Part shown: in pieces, positions 44,132 through 55,937 of the stretch
How positions within the stretch are numbered: position 1 is the stretch's first letter
How the letters are laid out: every line of letters begins with the position of its first letter
Assembly: GCA_020726505.1 (NCBI GenBank)
Contig: JAHLEZ010000003.1
Location: 3,286,001 to 3,350,000, forward strand
From: Leptodontidium sp. MPI-SDFR-AT-0119
Taxonomy: Eukaryota > Ascomycota > Leotiomycetes > Helotiales > Leptodontidiaceae
DNA: 64,000 nt
Reading direction: 5' to 3'
Program-made: the position numbers and the translations under genes
The notes under the pieces: model-generated
Seen by the model: the letters and a program-made list of their open reading frames with translations, nothing else
What the model was told of the DNA's origin: nothing
Databases searched by the model: none

Positions 44132-45356
44132 TCACAAAACTTTGCTGCTTATCCAAGCCTCCAGAACAGTAGCAATGTCATCACTATTCATTTCCATGAA
44201 CTGAAGATGGCCATTCCCATGAATCCCGACGTCCTCCAGTCTCAGTCGCTCGGCCGGCACTCCAGCTTGAACTAAAAACTCCCAAGTGCAGTCGTCGTAC
44301 ACAGCATGATAGCTAGCCTCTCCATTCTCCACAAGTACAGGAATGTTCTTGAAGTTGACCAATTGTCGAGCTGGCGAGGCTTGGACGATGCAGCTTGTAA
44401 GACTAGAGGAATTGGTGGGAATAATTTGTGTTTGCAGAGGTGCCGTGAGACTTGTAGGAGCTGGGGAATAGGTGAGTGGGATATTGGTCAGGCCCCATGG
44501 TCGTGTGCTTCCGTTGTTGAATACCGCATCGATGAACGGGGGTCCAGTCGGTTCAATGGTTACGATTGCCTTCACGAGATCTGGTACAACATCTGCGATT
44601 ACCCATGGCATAAGCCCCCCCTGAGAATGGGAGATAAGCACTGCAGGTCCAATCTTCTTCAACAGCGCGGAGCCAGCTGCTTGCATCTTTCTTTCCTGGG
44701 CGACAGTATTGGATTGAAACTGTACTGTAGATGCGTAATACTGATCAAAAATGGGATCGCCCATGAGGCCAGGCTTTGAGTAAATCAGCATGATGCCAAA
44801 TAGAATTGCAATGAGAGCTTACACCAGGCCATTGAGTATGTAACTGAGCTTGAGGCCATAAATTGTACTCTCGAGATGCAGTAAAGCGACTTTCAATAAT
44901 CTCAGCAGTATACGTTGACATGCTGGTACCTCCTGCCGGATTCCAAGCACTCCTTCCACGTTCCGTCTGATCGATGATATAGACTTCATATCCTTTCTTG
45001 AGGAAGAATGATGCCCAGCCCGGATTGCCGTCGGGTTTGTTGAGCCAGTTCTACCTTGAGATAAGTTTACTGCCCTAAAGGAAAGAGGCGATTGAGCTTA
45101 CTGTCCCGGTTTGAGCTTGGCCGTGAATAAGAACAACTGGGTATGGCTGGGACGGCGCAGTCGGACTTAGTTTCTCCACGTACATCTGGTCCATGAAAAG
45201 ATGCCCGGTGCTGGTATTGACATAGCTGCCGCCGATGTATAAATATTCTCGACTTGCGAATGCTTCTTGACCCTTCTGTCCCGCCTCCAGTGTGATAGCA
45301 CAATTGGACTGCGACAGAAGCAGTATCGCACCGACGATGATTCTATTTAGAAGCAT
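44132..45356 (-). CDS. Secreted alpha/beta hydrolase (lipase/esterase-like)
   Basis: Exons 45356-45102, 45050-44823 and 44773-44132 give 374 residues. Signal peptide [20 protein letters not shown]. The oxyanion region is [14 protein letters not shown], the strand [12 protein letters not shown] follows, and the nucleophile elbow is SHSQGG (Ser about 211), a G-to-S variant of G-x-S-x-G. The acid is probably in the [13 protein letters not shown] region and the histidine in [15 protein letters not shown] near the end. This matches the fungal secreted hydrolase family often annotated as AB-hydrolase-1; the substrate is unknown. The ATG at 45386 would put ten residues before the signal peptide, so 45356 is preferred. 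The promoter holds a CACGTG near 45523. Confidence 0.85.
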
Positions 45357-46396
45357 GGCTGGATAGGGAAATACCGTAAGGCTCAATCATGTAAAGGGCG
45401 AGAAGAGTGTGAAGGAGGTGAAGCGTGAGAAAAGGAGAAAGTGACAAGTATGCGGGTACTTGAATGCTGCAAATCTTTTACAACATCCATGTGCGGATCT
45501 CTTGGAGGGGAAATTGGGGTGTCACGTGGCCCTTAAGTTGAGCAATGGCGGGGGAGATACCTAGGTGGATCCTCGAGATGACGCCTGCAAACTATGTTCT
45601 TGACTTATACTGATGCTAGTTAAAGTTATCTATTTATAGCCGAAGTCGGTCGGTTAAGATCACTCGTAGTGCTGCGGGCTAATTAATTTGCTATGATTTA
45701 GCAGGTATGTGCTAACCTGCCTTGGGTACCATACGGTGTTATCTCGCTTAATTTCCGGGACCAAAGGTCCCATGGCAGTTCTGCAACACAACGTTCATAT
45801 TTAAACCACTCATCTCAACACTTCTTCGAATGGATGATGTGGCTTGTTTACATAGAAATTCTCCCGTGTCAAGATATATTGTGGCAACCAGTAAGCATAT
45901 ACTGTCAGAGTTCACTCTGACACAGTTGGCGCAGAAAAATGGGAAGTAAATAAACCCGGGCGTTATTAGCCATGCGGTGAATGGGTACTTGGATTTTCCG
46001 GCAGGGGTAAATATTGGCCCCAAAATTAATGGCAAATTTAATAAATCGAGTTTTTGGGCTGATTTACGACCTGTTATAGCCTTGAATGCATGTGAGTCAA
46101 AGCGGTGATTCAAGCCTCAAATCAATTGAACTTTCCTCCTCATACCTACCTTTTGACGACCTTATGTTCTTTTCGTGGCATTGTTTGCTCAAAAAATAAT
46201 TCAGCCTCTTGTCTGAATTATCAATCTCATGTCCTCTTCTTACCTTTAGTTACTCATTTGTTGTGTTGAATTTTCAGTGGCTCAGAAGCTTACACTCCCT
46301 TTCTTATATTTAATTACATGCTTCTGACACCTGAAGAAAGAAACAAAAAAGTAAAATAAACTTACGACTACCTTTTCCGACCAAGAGATTCCCACG
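45357..46396. other. Intergenic region
   Basis: Divergent promoter space, AT-rich; nothing recognised besides the CACGTG near 45523. Confidence 0.4.
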
Positions 46397-47870
46397 ATGA
46401 GTCTATCAGCTACTTTACCCAACTCTGATGAGAATGCCACATACTGCCCTCTATTAATAGATCGAGGCATAAATTTCATAGATCTGCGAAGCAAAGAAGC
46501 TGAGGCTTTCAGCAAACTTCTCGAAGCATATATGCCCCAAGAAATTATCGCTTGGAGGTGCGTAGAAAGCAGGGGCTGGATGTTCGAGCTCGAGGATGCT
46601 AAGATGGATGTAGAGAACATTACTGACCAGCCATTTCATGTCCACATTACGACGTTAAACATACCACGAACTGTCGTCGATCCTTTGCGCCACCGTTTGC
46701 GACATATGATATTGGAGGAGGTCTACAAGTGTTTGACTTCTACAGATTTTACCATCATACTTCTGCAACTTATTGACGAGACCGGTGGAAACGATCTCTG
46801 TGTGGAAAGAGAAATACAGCACACGGAGGATTTTCCCAAGTGTTAAATCGGTTCCACAGGACGACCATCTTGCATTCATGGATCACTCAGCATGAGACAT
46901 TTTCGATACCTCGATTTCGGAGATTCGTCAAATTTTTCCCCAGGATTACGAAGTCTTGCATATAGAGCCAGTATTCCGTCATGATTTGGTTTCTCGGTTT
47001 AAGGACCGTCAACAACAGATGTACGAGCAGCTGTGTACCCTGACGGGAAAAACTTCGTCGGTGCGTCTCTAGTACAATCATAAAACCGAACTCCGCATTC
47101 GACAACGACAAAGGCCTGGCCAGACAACTTTGCAAGCCTCACATGACTTTCCACGGCACCGGAGTGTATCCAATTCCCTCGATAGTACGTTGGGGATTCG
47201 GAAAGCCAGGCGAGCTAGCAGGGAGTAAGGCTGTGATCATGCTCTGTGGCTCAAGTTTGGTGCTGGAGTTTATTCTTCCCCAAATATCGAGTGTGCTTTG
47301 ACATATGTTGATCACGGCAGAAAGCTACATCGAGGAGAAATTACTCGGTTCCGGCTTATTGTGTGCGCTACTTTGATGGGTTGCCCTCTAGAAGTCACAA
47401 GAAAGACTACACCCAGAACGAACGACATCGCATCCGAAGACGCAATTCTCACGTCTCTCCAGATAGAATGGAGTATGTCGTTTTTGATACGGCGCAGATT
47501 ATTCCCTGCTATGTCGTTCATTTCAACCTTACATCGGAACTTGTTCAGGGTGGGGTGGGCTACTCGTTGCTCCTTCGGACCCAGCGGACTTTCAGGCTAA
47601 TATAATAAAATTTAAAAATCCACGAAAACTCGGTTGAACAGCAGGAAAGAGGCTGTAGCTTCAAAGTGGTTTCCGTATGGGTATGGACCTGCAACTGGGA
47701 CTTCTTTTGTGATTGAGGAGATCGGAGAGGTATCAGATGGCGAGGAAGATTATTGGATGTTTGAAGAGGAGCGACAACAGTTCAGCCGTAAGCCCACGCC
47801 AACTAAAGTTAGAAGTTGGTTCGATGATTACCAAACATCTAGGGATCTGCGAAAGTCTGGACATGGTTAG
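46397..47870 (+). pseudogene. PARP-type ADP-ribosyltransferase gene, frameshifted
   Basis: Pieces in several plus frames, in order: an N-terminal ORF (46397-46846, 149 residues, function unclear); MTFHGTG and VPSIVRWG-like sequence around 47143-47200 (IPSIVRWGFGKPGE), holding the HGT histidine (47152-47154); FGAGVYSSPNIECALTYVDH from about 47255 in another frame, the tyrosine motif; LIVCATLMGCPLEVTRKTT; then, after a further frame change, SPDRMEYVVFDTAQIIPCYV with the glutamate at 47471-47473; and a C-terminal ASKWFPYGYGPATGTSF piece to 47870. H, Y and E form the PARP catalytic triad, here in three frames. The first break fits loss of one T in the CTCAAGTTT run near 47256. The enzyme would have added ADP-ribose to targets; this copy is dead unless the sequence is wrong. 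Confidence 0.65.
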
Positions 47871-48000
47871 GGATGGTTACTCTCGCTGATGGAGCAGATT
47901 AGTTGATAGTTTGAGTAACCTATGTTAGGGGGGTAACGTCTTAGAATTATCTTTTGAGCATTTATGGTATTATAAGTTACTCTGCTACTTGTGACTATCT

Positions 48001-48956
48001 GTGAGCAATCATCAACACTGGCCTTGGATCCTCTCTTTCATGCAGTCTCTGCAAGACTCATTCATGACATGGCTGGGCCCGAATATGAAGTCGCACTTTG
48101 ATCTTCAACTTGTAAGGTACCTTGGGTGTGGAGACTGGGTACTCAACGAAACTCTGACCCAGAGCATCAGAAAACAAATCAAAGGGATAAAGTCAAGGCA
48201 AAAGAGCGACTCCAGGGATGTTAACCATCGGACAATCTGCCACGAAATCTTCAACGGCGACCTTCCTGCAGCAGAGAAATCAGATGAACGTCTCTAGCAA
48301 GACGACTAAATAGTCGTTATAGCTAGAATCATCACCACGGCATAGATTCTCTGTATCGCTGTGCTTCACCTTCTGTCGCAATCGTAAACCCTCGTAAAGC
48401 TGAAGTCGGAGTTGCAAAAAAGTAATGAAAGGTGAGGCATCGGACGTCGCGTTAGCTGCTCTAGAACAGCTGCCCTGCCTGACAGGATGCGTTCAAGAAG
48501 CAATTCGACTCAGCAATGGGGCATGCACGCGTCTCCAATGAGTTAACCCTGATGAGACCCTTGTCGTCAATTACGGACGAACGGACTGGCATATATCCCC
48601 AGGAACGCCAGTTGGACTGACCAGCCCCCTGATTCATCACAACGAATATGTACTCCCAGATCAAAGGAAGTGCCAGAGAGACGGATCAACCATACACGCT
48701 TGGAGATATATGTCTAGCATCCTTCTAGAAAGGAACCCGAATCTGCATTGGGATGAGTCTGGCGTGTGCAGAACTCTACCTAGGACTCGCACGTCTCTTT
48801 AGAGCGTATGGGAGTCGGAAGGTTAGAACTGAGGGAAATATGGGATACTTGGAGTTATTTAAGAAGACTGCAGCCGAAGTGGAACTCATGAAGGGTGTTT
48901 TCATTCCGGGTGGGAAGGGAGGGTTGAAGGGAATTCGAGTTACAGTAAAGAAGTGA
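48001..48956 (+). pseudogene. Cytochrome P450 relic, 5' truncated
   Basis: Reads as the C-terminal two thirds of a fungal P450 in broken frames: 48001-48297 (HWPWILSFMQSLQDSF to ICHEIFNGDLPAAEKSDERL, the region before the I helix), LPCLTGCVQEAIRLSNG (K helix with the E-x-x-R near 48497-48508), a TGA shortly after where Arg (CGA) is expected, DWHISPGTPVGLTSPLIHHN, and GTRICIGMSLACAELYLGLA with the haem cysteine at 48744-48746, then the C-terminus to 48956. The I-helix threonine region (48300-48400) is full of stops. The N-terminal membrane anchor is missing. It sits directly behind the PARP pseudogene. Confidence 0.8.
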
Positions 48957-49788
48957 ACCGGGATCTGCACATTCTATTCTATTCCATTTCTTTCGGAGTT
49001 ATCAGCGCTCATGACTTCGATTCACATCAATTCTAGGGTTGAGGCAGTGGTAGTAGGCAAGTCTCGTTTGGCCTGTTGATGTTTAGTGTTTACCCTAACC
49101 GCATCTCATAAATCAGAAATATCGCGCCTGTAACTTGAAGAGTTTGAGGCTATTAGTAGTTCCCTTGAGATTGAAACTTTTAGAACAAACACTTGAAGGG
49201 AAACAAAGTCAGTGGTGACAAATCGTCAGATCTGAAAACCGGAAGCAGCTGTCAGCACAAATTTGACCCATCTGCAGATTGATATTTTATGTTAGAGTAT
49301 CCTTAAGTGAATCACCGTCAAATTAGATACCTCCAGTTCTTGAGTTACTTGAGCATATTTCTACCTGATTAATATCATGAAAGGAGTTCATCTTTCGAGT
49401 AGAGAATTAGCAGGAGCTAAACAAGCGAAGTCTACTTGTTGACATTCAGGCCAGCTAGCTTCACAAGAAAGGGCGCTACTCCAGCGCACAGACCTCCTCT
49501 TAGTTAATATCTTGTTCCTCCTTTCACGTTCCTCGAATAACACTAACAACTATTCCTTAGCACCACTAAATTCGAGACCAAGCTTCTCGACACAATGGCC
49601 AGCACTGGGGGGTAACAACGTTCCTTCGAGCAATGGGATTCCTGGACTCAATTCGAACCCAAACCTACGTAAGTTCTGTCCTATCTTCGTTCCTGTCTTG
49701 CATCTTTGCTGTTCAGTTTTAACGCGTTGATTTAGGTATCAAGGCTATTCGATTCAAGACCTCAACTTCAGTCCCAGCTTCTAACACC
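48957..49788. other. Intergenic and spliced 5' leader with a short uORF
   Basis: A likely leader intron runs 49669-49735 (GTAAG to TTTAG) upstream of the 2EXR gene. An upstream ORF of six codons (ATGGCC at 49595 to TAA at 49615) lies in the first leader exon. The frame before 49789 is open but lacks an ATG back to 49512. The first 550 bp show nothing. Confidence 0.45.
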
Positions 49789-50812
49789 ATGACGACCTCT
49801 ACAACGGCTCTCTTTCAATCATCATCATACGGTTCTCTCGGCGGCCCGTCCACTATCCAAGGAACAATTGACAAGATCGAAGAGATCGACAAGATTGAAA
49901 CCACATTAGACACTTCTGCCAGTTTCACCCTGTTCCCAAAACTTCCTCTCGAGTAAGTCAAGCCAATCTCGCGTTTTTCTTACACTATTCATTGTGGGCG
50001 GACGAAGTGATCTTCCATATACTCTTCGTTATCGTTGCTGTTGCTTTATTGAAACTAACAGTGCAATCTTCAGGCTCCGATACAAGATCTGGAAAGACTC
50101 ATTCGCAGGTCGTCACGTTGGTGTCACCGTAGGCACCGTTCGCGACGAGCCAAAACGCTACAGAATCGGCAGTCCACAAGAACCGCCTTTCACATTAGAA
50201 GTCTGCACCGAGAGCCGCGTCGAGACATTGAGACACTACGTCGTCATTCCCGCTATGCCTATCCCCAGCCGCATGGTCCTTCCATCCGCCGCCAAGCAGG
50301 TCATCCACCCATTCTTCTTCAATCCCAAAGTAGATACCCTGTATACCGAGAGCGCTCTCTTCTACCATTATCCAATTCGAGTCGCCTTTCGCCGCTGGTT
50401 CAAGAACATCATCAAGATCAACCCCACGGTCTTCCGCAACATCGTCACCCTCGAGATTCGGGAGGTCGATTTTGAAAAGCTTGAGATGTACGGACGGGAT
50501 GCGGATAAGCTCAAGGTCTTGCATGGACCACTTCTGATGTTCCCCGGTCTCAAGATCGTCCGATACACTGGTCTGGCTATCAAATCGCACTGGCTGGATC
50601 GTCCGGATGGTAGTCGATTGGTTATTCATGAGCCCTATCCTTGTGAAGCTAGAGATAAGTGTAAGAAGGGAATCGACAGCTGGGTCGTGAAGAATGAGAA
50701 GCGTTTCACTAGCGGCAAGGCTCCAGTCGTGCATGTCCGATGGATGCTACCACTCTCTGAAGAGCCCCTTTCTTCCTGGACCTTGGTTGAAGAAGACCAC
50801 AGTCGCAGATGA
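49789..50812 (+). CDS. 2EXR-domain protein
   Basis: Exons 49789-49952 and 50074-50812 (donor GTAAGT, acceptor TTCAG) give 300 residues. The 2EXR motif spans the junction: FTLFPKLPLELRYKIWKDSF, the F-box-like helix found in thousands of fungal proteins of unknown role. Downstream features of the family are present: RVETLRHYVVIPA, FNPKVDTLYTESALFYHY and a tryptophan-rich end. Probably an adaptor or interaction protein, by analogy with F-box proteins. It is convergent with a second 2EXR gene at 51704-52729; the two share only the motif and overall layout. Confidence 0.82.
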
Positions 50813-50829
50813 GCACATTTGGTGCTGGA

Positions 50830-51140
50830 TGGTACATGAAGTCAATTATTTCATTTGGGGGGGCGATAAAGAATCATACGGTTGAGGTTGTGATCATATT
50901 TCACAGCAACAAAACCGGCATGTTTTGAAGCGCTGGGGTACTGCCGTATGGAAGGTGGATGTTATCAGTCATTTCATTTGGAGCGACGACAAAGAACCAT
51001 ACAATTGACGCAGATTATCGCATTTGGAAGGAACAGAATGGACGTGGCAAAATCTTCGGACGCTGGGTGCTGTCGTCTAGGAAGGTGGATGGGGTCAATT
51101 ATTTCATTTGGAGCGACAACAACGAGCTATGCGGTTGAGA
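50830..51140. repeat. Three imperfect tandem copies, period about 125 bp
   Basis: The block GAAGGTGGATG, then TCAATTATTTCATTTGGAGC and GACAACAAAGAACCATAC, GGTTGAG occurs with variation near 50841, 50963 and 51094, separated by about 122 and 131 bp. The copies start 18 bp after the 2EXR stop codon, so they would form its 3' UTR. Confidence 0.7.
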
Positions 51141-51703
51141 CAATATTATGCAGACTATGAGAGATACAGACGTGCTTAGTTAGGAAGATAACAAGTTGCT
51201 TGCTTTTCTGCGTAAGACCCCCAAAGTACACTTGTGAAAACCTTTATCCTAATGAACAAGCAAGAACCTCAGGGCAGAATTTTGAGCACTCGCCTTCGTG
51301 GATTGCAAATGGTCCCAGCGTTTGTGCGTCTTTATGTTTGACGCATGGTACAAGCACGAGTTCAAAGGATCAGAGCATAGTCTTCTCTTGATAAGAAGGG
51401 AGGAGGTTACTTGCCTCTCGCATACGCATCTCCTAGGCATGAGATGTTACAAATGGAATGTACCATTTTTCGGCTGAATAGAATCAATCACAAAGTGTGA
51501 GAAATGAAAAGCAAACATTTTAATGGATTTCGCAGAGCAAGTGTCATGATGTTCGAAGGAAACAAGGAGCTAGAAGACTACAAGGCGCCTTGTTCTCTTC
51601 ATTCGGGTCTCGAAACTCCTGTGAAAGCACGCATTTCTTTCTCAAAAATCCTTGAAACGCAGGTGGAAATTTTGCACCGTGAATGTAGAACCTATCATGG
51701 GCT
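51141..51703. other. Intergenic between convergent 2EXR genes
   Basis: Nothing recognised after the tandem repeat. It should hold the 3' end of the minus-strand gene. Confidence 0.4.
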
Positions 51704-52729
51704 CTATTTCGCTCCAATCGCTCGTCTCTGAACCTCCCAGAACTGCAACTCAGGAACCTGGAACCCCGGTCTGTTAATCTTGGCCATCTCTTCTATGACT
51801 GCGTTTCTGATGGAAGTGGTAGCATTAACGACCCATGGGGACCGGTGTCTGCGTTGGCGGGTGGTACCTGTCGAACTTTCATTGCATATTCCTGGTGCTT
51901 CTTTCATACTTAGTAAGGAGATGCAATATCCTCCTGATTGGCGAAACTGCATCTCATCACCTATCTCCGATCCCTCCAAAACATAGACCGTTTTCAAAGC
52001 CTTCAAATTACGTAGGATTTTTCCTTCTTCCGACCAATGATAGACGTCGCCACCGAGACGCAGAGCAGTACTAGCATGAATTGCCAGACGTTCAAGGATT
52101 TGATTCTCGTTCCGAGCTAGGAACAAATCGGGGTCAAGTTTGTATATTTCTGGCATGTAGAGGATATCCTGTGTTGAAACGAAGATTGGCTCAATTCGGG
52201 GAACAAAGCCTTCTCTCCATGGCTTTCCTGCTTGGTAACAGTTTTCATGATATCTAGCCCAAGATGGATGGGGTGGAAGGTAGAGTGGATGGAGGGGGAA
52301 TTTTGTGGGGTCGAACTTGGAGAAGGCAAGAATCGCGGCTTTGGATGAAGAGGCCACGAAGCGGCCAGTGTTCTTAGGAATTGTCGCGACAATGATGGAT
52401 TCGTTGATCGCAAAGGTCCATATCATATCTTGCAGCTCATTTGGTAGCGTCTTAAATTTTGGGAAGCATGTTGCTGGGATGGCTGTGAGCTCTGTGGCGT
52501 TGGATCTGGCGGGTGGATGTTGCGATGAAACAATAAGTTCCAACTTGATCTTTGCAATGGATCTTGCCAATGGAGATAGCGGTAGTGTGGTGGGCGCCTG
52601 TACTGTAGCTATGGCAGAAGCCCTTGAAGGACGTTTGGCACGGGCTTTGGGAGGATCCTGGTTTGCACCACGCATTGGCTCTGTAGCTGCAGACGCAGCA
52701 TGTATCCGCAGCGACCTCCTGGCTGGCAT
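51704..52729 (-). CDS. 2EXR-domain protein
   Basis: Intronless, 341 residues. A basic, alanine-rich N-terminus (about 85 residues) is followed by the 2EXR motif FKTLPNELQDMIWTFAINE and the family features VATIPKNTGRF and FNP-like FDPTKFPLHPLYL, then FVSTQDILYMPE (matching the FNPKVDTLYTE position in other members). The C-terminal third has LKALKTVYVLEGSE and a conserved-looking VPELQFWEV end. No enzyme motif. Function unknown; likely an adaptor-like intracellular protein. The ATG at 52729 is the first in frame. Confidence 0.82.
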   Translation of the reverse strand: MPARRSLRIHAASAATEPMRGANQDPPKARAKRPSRASAIATVQAPTTLPLSPLARSIAKIKLELIVSSQHPPARSNATELTAIPATCFPKFKTLPNELQDMIWTFAINESIIVATIPKNTGRFVASSSKAAILAFSKFDPTKFPLHPLYLPPHPSWARYHENCYQAGKPWREGFVPRIEPIFVSTQDILYMPEIYKLDPDLFLARNENQILERLAIHASTALRLGGDVYHWSEEGKILRNLKALKTVYVLEGSEIGDEMQFRQSGGYCISLLSMKEAPGICNESSTGTTRQRRHRSPWVVNATTSIRNAVIEEMAKINRPGFQVPELQFWEVQRRAIGAK

Positions 52730-54071
52730 CGTGATGGCTATACGTGCTTTTGTGCTTCCGTGGAATTGCTAGGTTGCCTTTTTCTGCAAAGGAAGTAACT
52801 GTCTAGCAGCGCAGAATGTACGTGTTTCGAATTCAGAAGGCTGTCGAGAGATAATGGATGGCTAGGTGGACTGGCTAATTGGACTCGGCTTGGTCAAGGC
52901 TTATCATGTATCCATCTCCTGAACAGATAACATTAGCGTAAGGCTTATTACGATCTAAGATCGAAAAGTTGCAAAGGAGGGGACATTGAACGCTTTCTGG
53001 TGAGGGGGGACGAATACCAGCCTTACATGGAGTTTCGATGAGCGCAAAGGCGTAAGGCGGCAGCAAAGAGAGGCCAAGTGAATAGATCTAGGTGTTAACG
53101 GCATCTGCTGTTGTGATTGTGAGGAGGATGGTCGGTGGTTGCAAGTAGAACAGCAGGTTCGGACCGGGAGGAGGAGGATTGCTGGAGAGTCGAGGTTGAT
53201 GCTTTTCCCCACGACGCGTCGGCACGACTTGGAAGAACGGGAAGTCATGTGACGGTTATTGGCTCCAGTTCGTGGGCCCCTGAACTTCTTTAGCTTTCCA
53301 CGAGAGAGCCCATGTTTCGAATTGATGACAACAATTTCGATATCTGACCTCCTATCATCCCAACATCGGATCAACACTTCATGCGATTGCCATTCTCTAC
53401 TATGTCTACGTTCTCTCCAAGTAAAGTATAGCAAAGTCTGCATATTCCTTCAGCAACTTCCCCTTATTTATTGATTCTTATTCCTCGAAAAATATCATTT
53501 TCGTTGGACTCTTCAAAGAGGATATTCCCATCTTTGAACAATAAAAGCCTGGCTAGGCTCATCTCCAGATTTAAGCTTTCAGATTGGCGGATCTCCGCAA
53601 CAAGGGTACTCAGAATCCGAAACATCCCTCATGTCCGTGATGGGAACATGGCTCCCTTCTTAACAATCTGATTGATGGAGAGGATCCCACTTGTCCCCGA
53701 CGGGCGTTTTCTCCTCAAGAATATATTGAAACTCCCAAGGATACGCAATCAAGCTCTTCAAGGACCACCAACTGCCCTGGCTGATGTTTCTCAAACCGAT
53801 AATCATTTGATGAGGCTCCACTTGATGAGATGACGGAGTCAGCCTCATAAACTCTTTGTTTTCCCTCTCTTTTCAACTTTGCTTTTCGTTGTTGCTACTG
53901 CAATATTTGTCGTTTTCTGACTACACAGCGCCCGGAGACGCCTCTTCTCCTGTACATTCGTTCCCCCCATTCATTTCGTGACATTGAAGTTGTTGGCAGT
54001 ATCTTTTGAACAATCTCGACGTTTCTGTATTCAATCCATTTCAGCTGGTGCTGAGCTACCCCGAATCTACC
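52730..54071. other. Intergenic region
   Basis: Divergent promoter space. A minus ORF at 52955-53443 has no motif and an unusual composition, so I do not call it. Nothing else seen. Confidence 0.45.
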
Positions 54072-55937
54072 ATGTTTTCCAACTTCATTTCTGCACTTCT
54101 TGTGCCAACCCTACTATTTTCCTCTCTGGTCCAAGGCGCAGCCCAGGTCGACAAGTCATCAGTTGGGCCACTCACCCCACTCTCCGCCAAAAGCAAGATT
54201 TGCAATGTTCTCGATTATGGTGCCAAAGCAGACAATAAAACCGACATTGGCCCTTCTATCCTGTCAGCTTTCTCAAAGTGTGCTATAACAGGAGGAGCCA
54301 CGATCTATATTCCACCTGGATCCTACTCAAGTACGTCTTCCACCAGCATTTCGTCGCATAAACCTAATATCTCTAGTTGCTACCGGTGTTGTGCTCAATA
54401 AAGGATCCGCCTATGCCTTGCAAATCGATGGACTGATTACCCTCACATCCAATGGAGCATTTAATGGCAACGCCTTTGTCATACAAAATACCAACGATGT
54501 TGAGGTATTTTCAAGCAACGGGCTTGGAGCGATCAACGGACAAGGATATATCACCAGAATCACGGCTTCTGGACAGAACGCCAGGTTGTTCCGTTTCATC
54601 AACGCCAAGAACATCGCTATTCACGATATGATCTTTGTTGATTCGCCTACATTTCATCTAGTCTTCAATTCGGTATCGAATATGGAGGCATATCACATCA
54701 CAGTCCATGGCCCCAACCTTGGTGGAACGGATGGTATCGATGTCATCTGTACCGACAATTGCTACATGCACGATATCGAAGTCACGAACCGCGATGAGTG
54801 CATTAGCGTCAAATCACCCTCAAACAACATCCTCATCGAGGACATTATCTGCAACCAGAGTGGGGGGATGTCCATTGGATCGCTCACAGCCGACATTGCG
54901 GACCTTTCCACTGCAGCCGCGGTCTCAAACATCACCATGCGAAACATCTACACATACCAATGTACTCAAATGTTGATGATCAAGACCTACCCAGGTGGAT
55001 CGGGTGCCGTAGGATATGTTAAGAACTCACTTTTCGAGAACTTCTGGGCGTATGACACGACTTACGCTCTCGGTAAGTAGATTCCGCTCGGCTCTTGCCG
55101 CATTTTGCTGATCAGAGCCTAGATATCGATCAATACTGGTACAACCACCTCACTCCAAATACCGGGGCTGTAGCTCTGAGCGGTCTAACTTTCACCAACT
55201 GGACTGGCACTATGAACAAGGGTTCCAGTCGTGGTGCCATTGTCATCCGCGGCTCTGACCAAGTACCCGCAAAGGATATTACTCTCTCCAGCTTCAACAT
55301 GTGGACCGTCAATGGCAACACAGTTGTCAATCAATGCAATAACGTCTACGGAAGTGGATACTGTGTCAGTAAATCCACCGCCCTCCCTCTGGCAACCTTC
55401 ACTACCTCCGTCACCTCGACAGCAGCGCCCGCCGGCTTCACCGCACCTACGAAGCCAGCATGGGCAGTCGCTGGGTACGGGACTAACATCCCTATTCCAG
55501 TCTATACGCCTGCCGCGTTATGGAAGCCTGTTTCTAGTGGTGTGGCGGGATCTGTTGTCGTGTCGAGCACTTCGAAAGTCTCTGTTGCGTCGGTGAAAGC
55601 TACATCGACTTCTGTACCTGTGTCGACGAAGAAGACTTCTTCCTCATCACTTCCAGCTTCCACCAAAGTCGCCTCCACGTCCGTGAAAGCTTCGTCCACG
55701 ACTCTTCAGGTTGCTGTCCCAACTACCAGCTCGACGACGTCTTCTCTCAAGACGACATCTACTCTCGTACCGGTAGTGAAGACATCCTCCTCGGCCAAGC
55801 CCGCGACGACCTCGGCGGCAGTTGGTACAGTTGATAAGTACGGACAATGTGGTGGGAGTGGGTGGGCTGGAGCCACAGGGTGCGTGGCAGGCTCGACCTG
55901 TGTTTTCCAGAGTCAATGGTATTCGCAATGCCTGTAA
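54072..55937 (+). CDS. GH28 rhamnogalacturonan hydrolase-like enzyme with C-terminal CBM1
   Basis: Exons 54072-54330, 54377-55072 and 55123-55937 give 589 residues in phase. Secreted: signal peptide [20 protein letters not shown]. The GH28 beta-helix shows [15 protein letters not shown], the acid motif GTDGIDV (about 203-209), [13 protein letters not shown] with the second acid pair D-E (about 226-227), SGGMSIGS (about 249) and MLMIKTYPG. The DECxSVKSP and SGGxxxGS forms are those of rhamnogalacturonan hydrolases rather than polygalacturonases (DDC and GHG). After residue 410 a long S/T-rich linker leads to a C-terminal fungal cellulose-binding CBM1 ([15 protein letters not shown] to QWYSQCL, four cysteines). 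It would cut pectin hairy regions outside the cell. A fungal-type CBM1 on this enzyme class is uncommon. Confidence 0.9.

Noticed and set aside
52955..53443. Minus-strand ORF of 162 residues
   Set aside because: No motif, no signal peptide, and it lies in a promoter region between two divergent genes.
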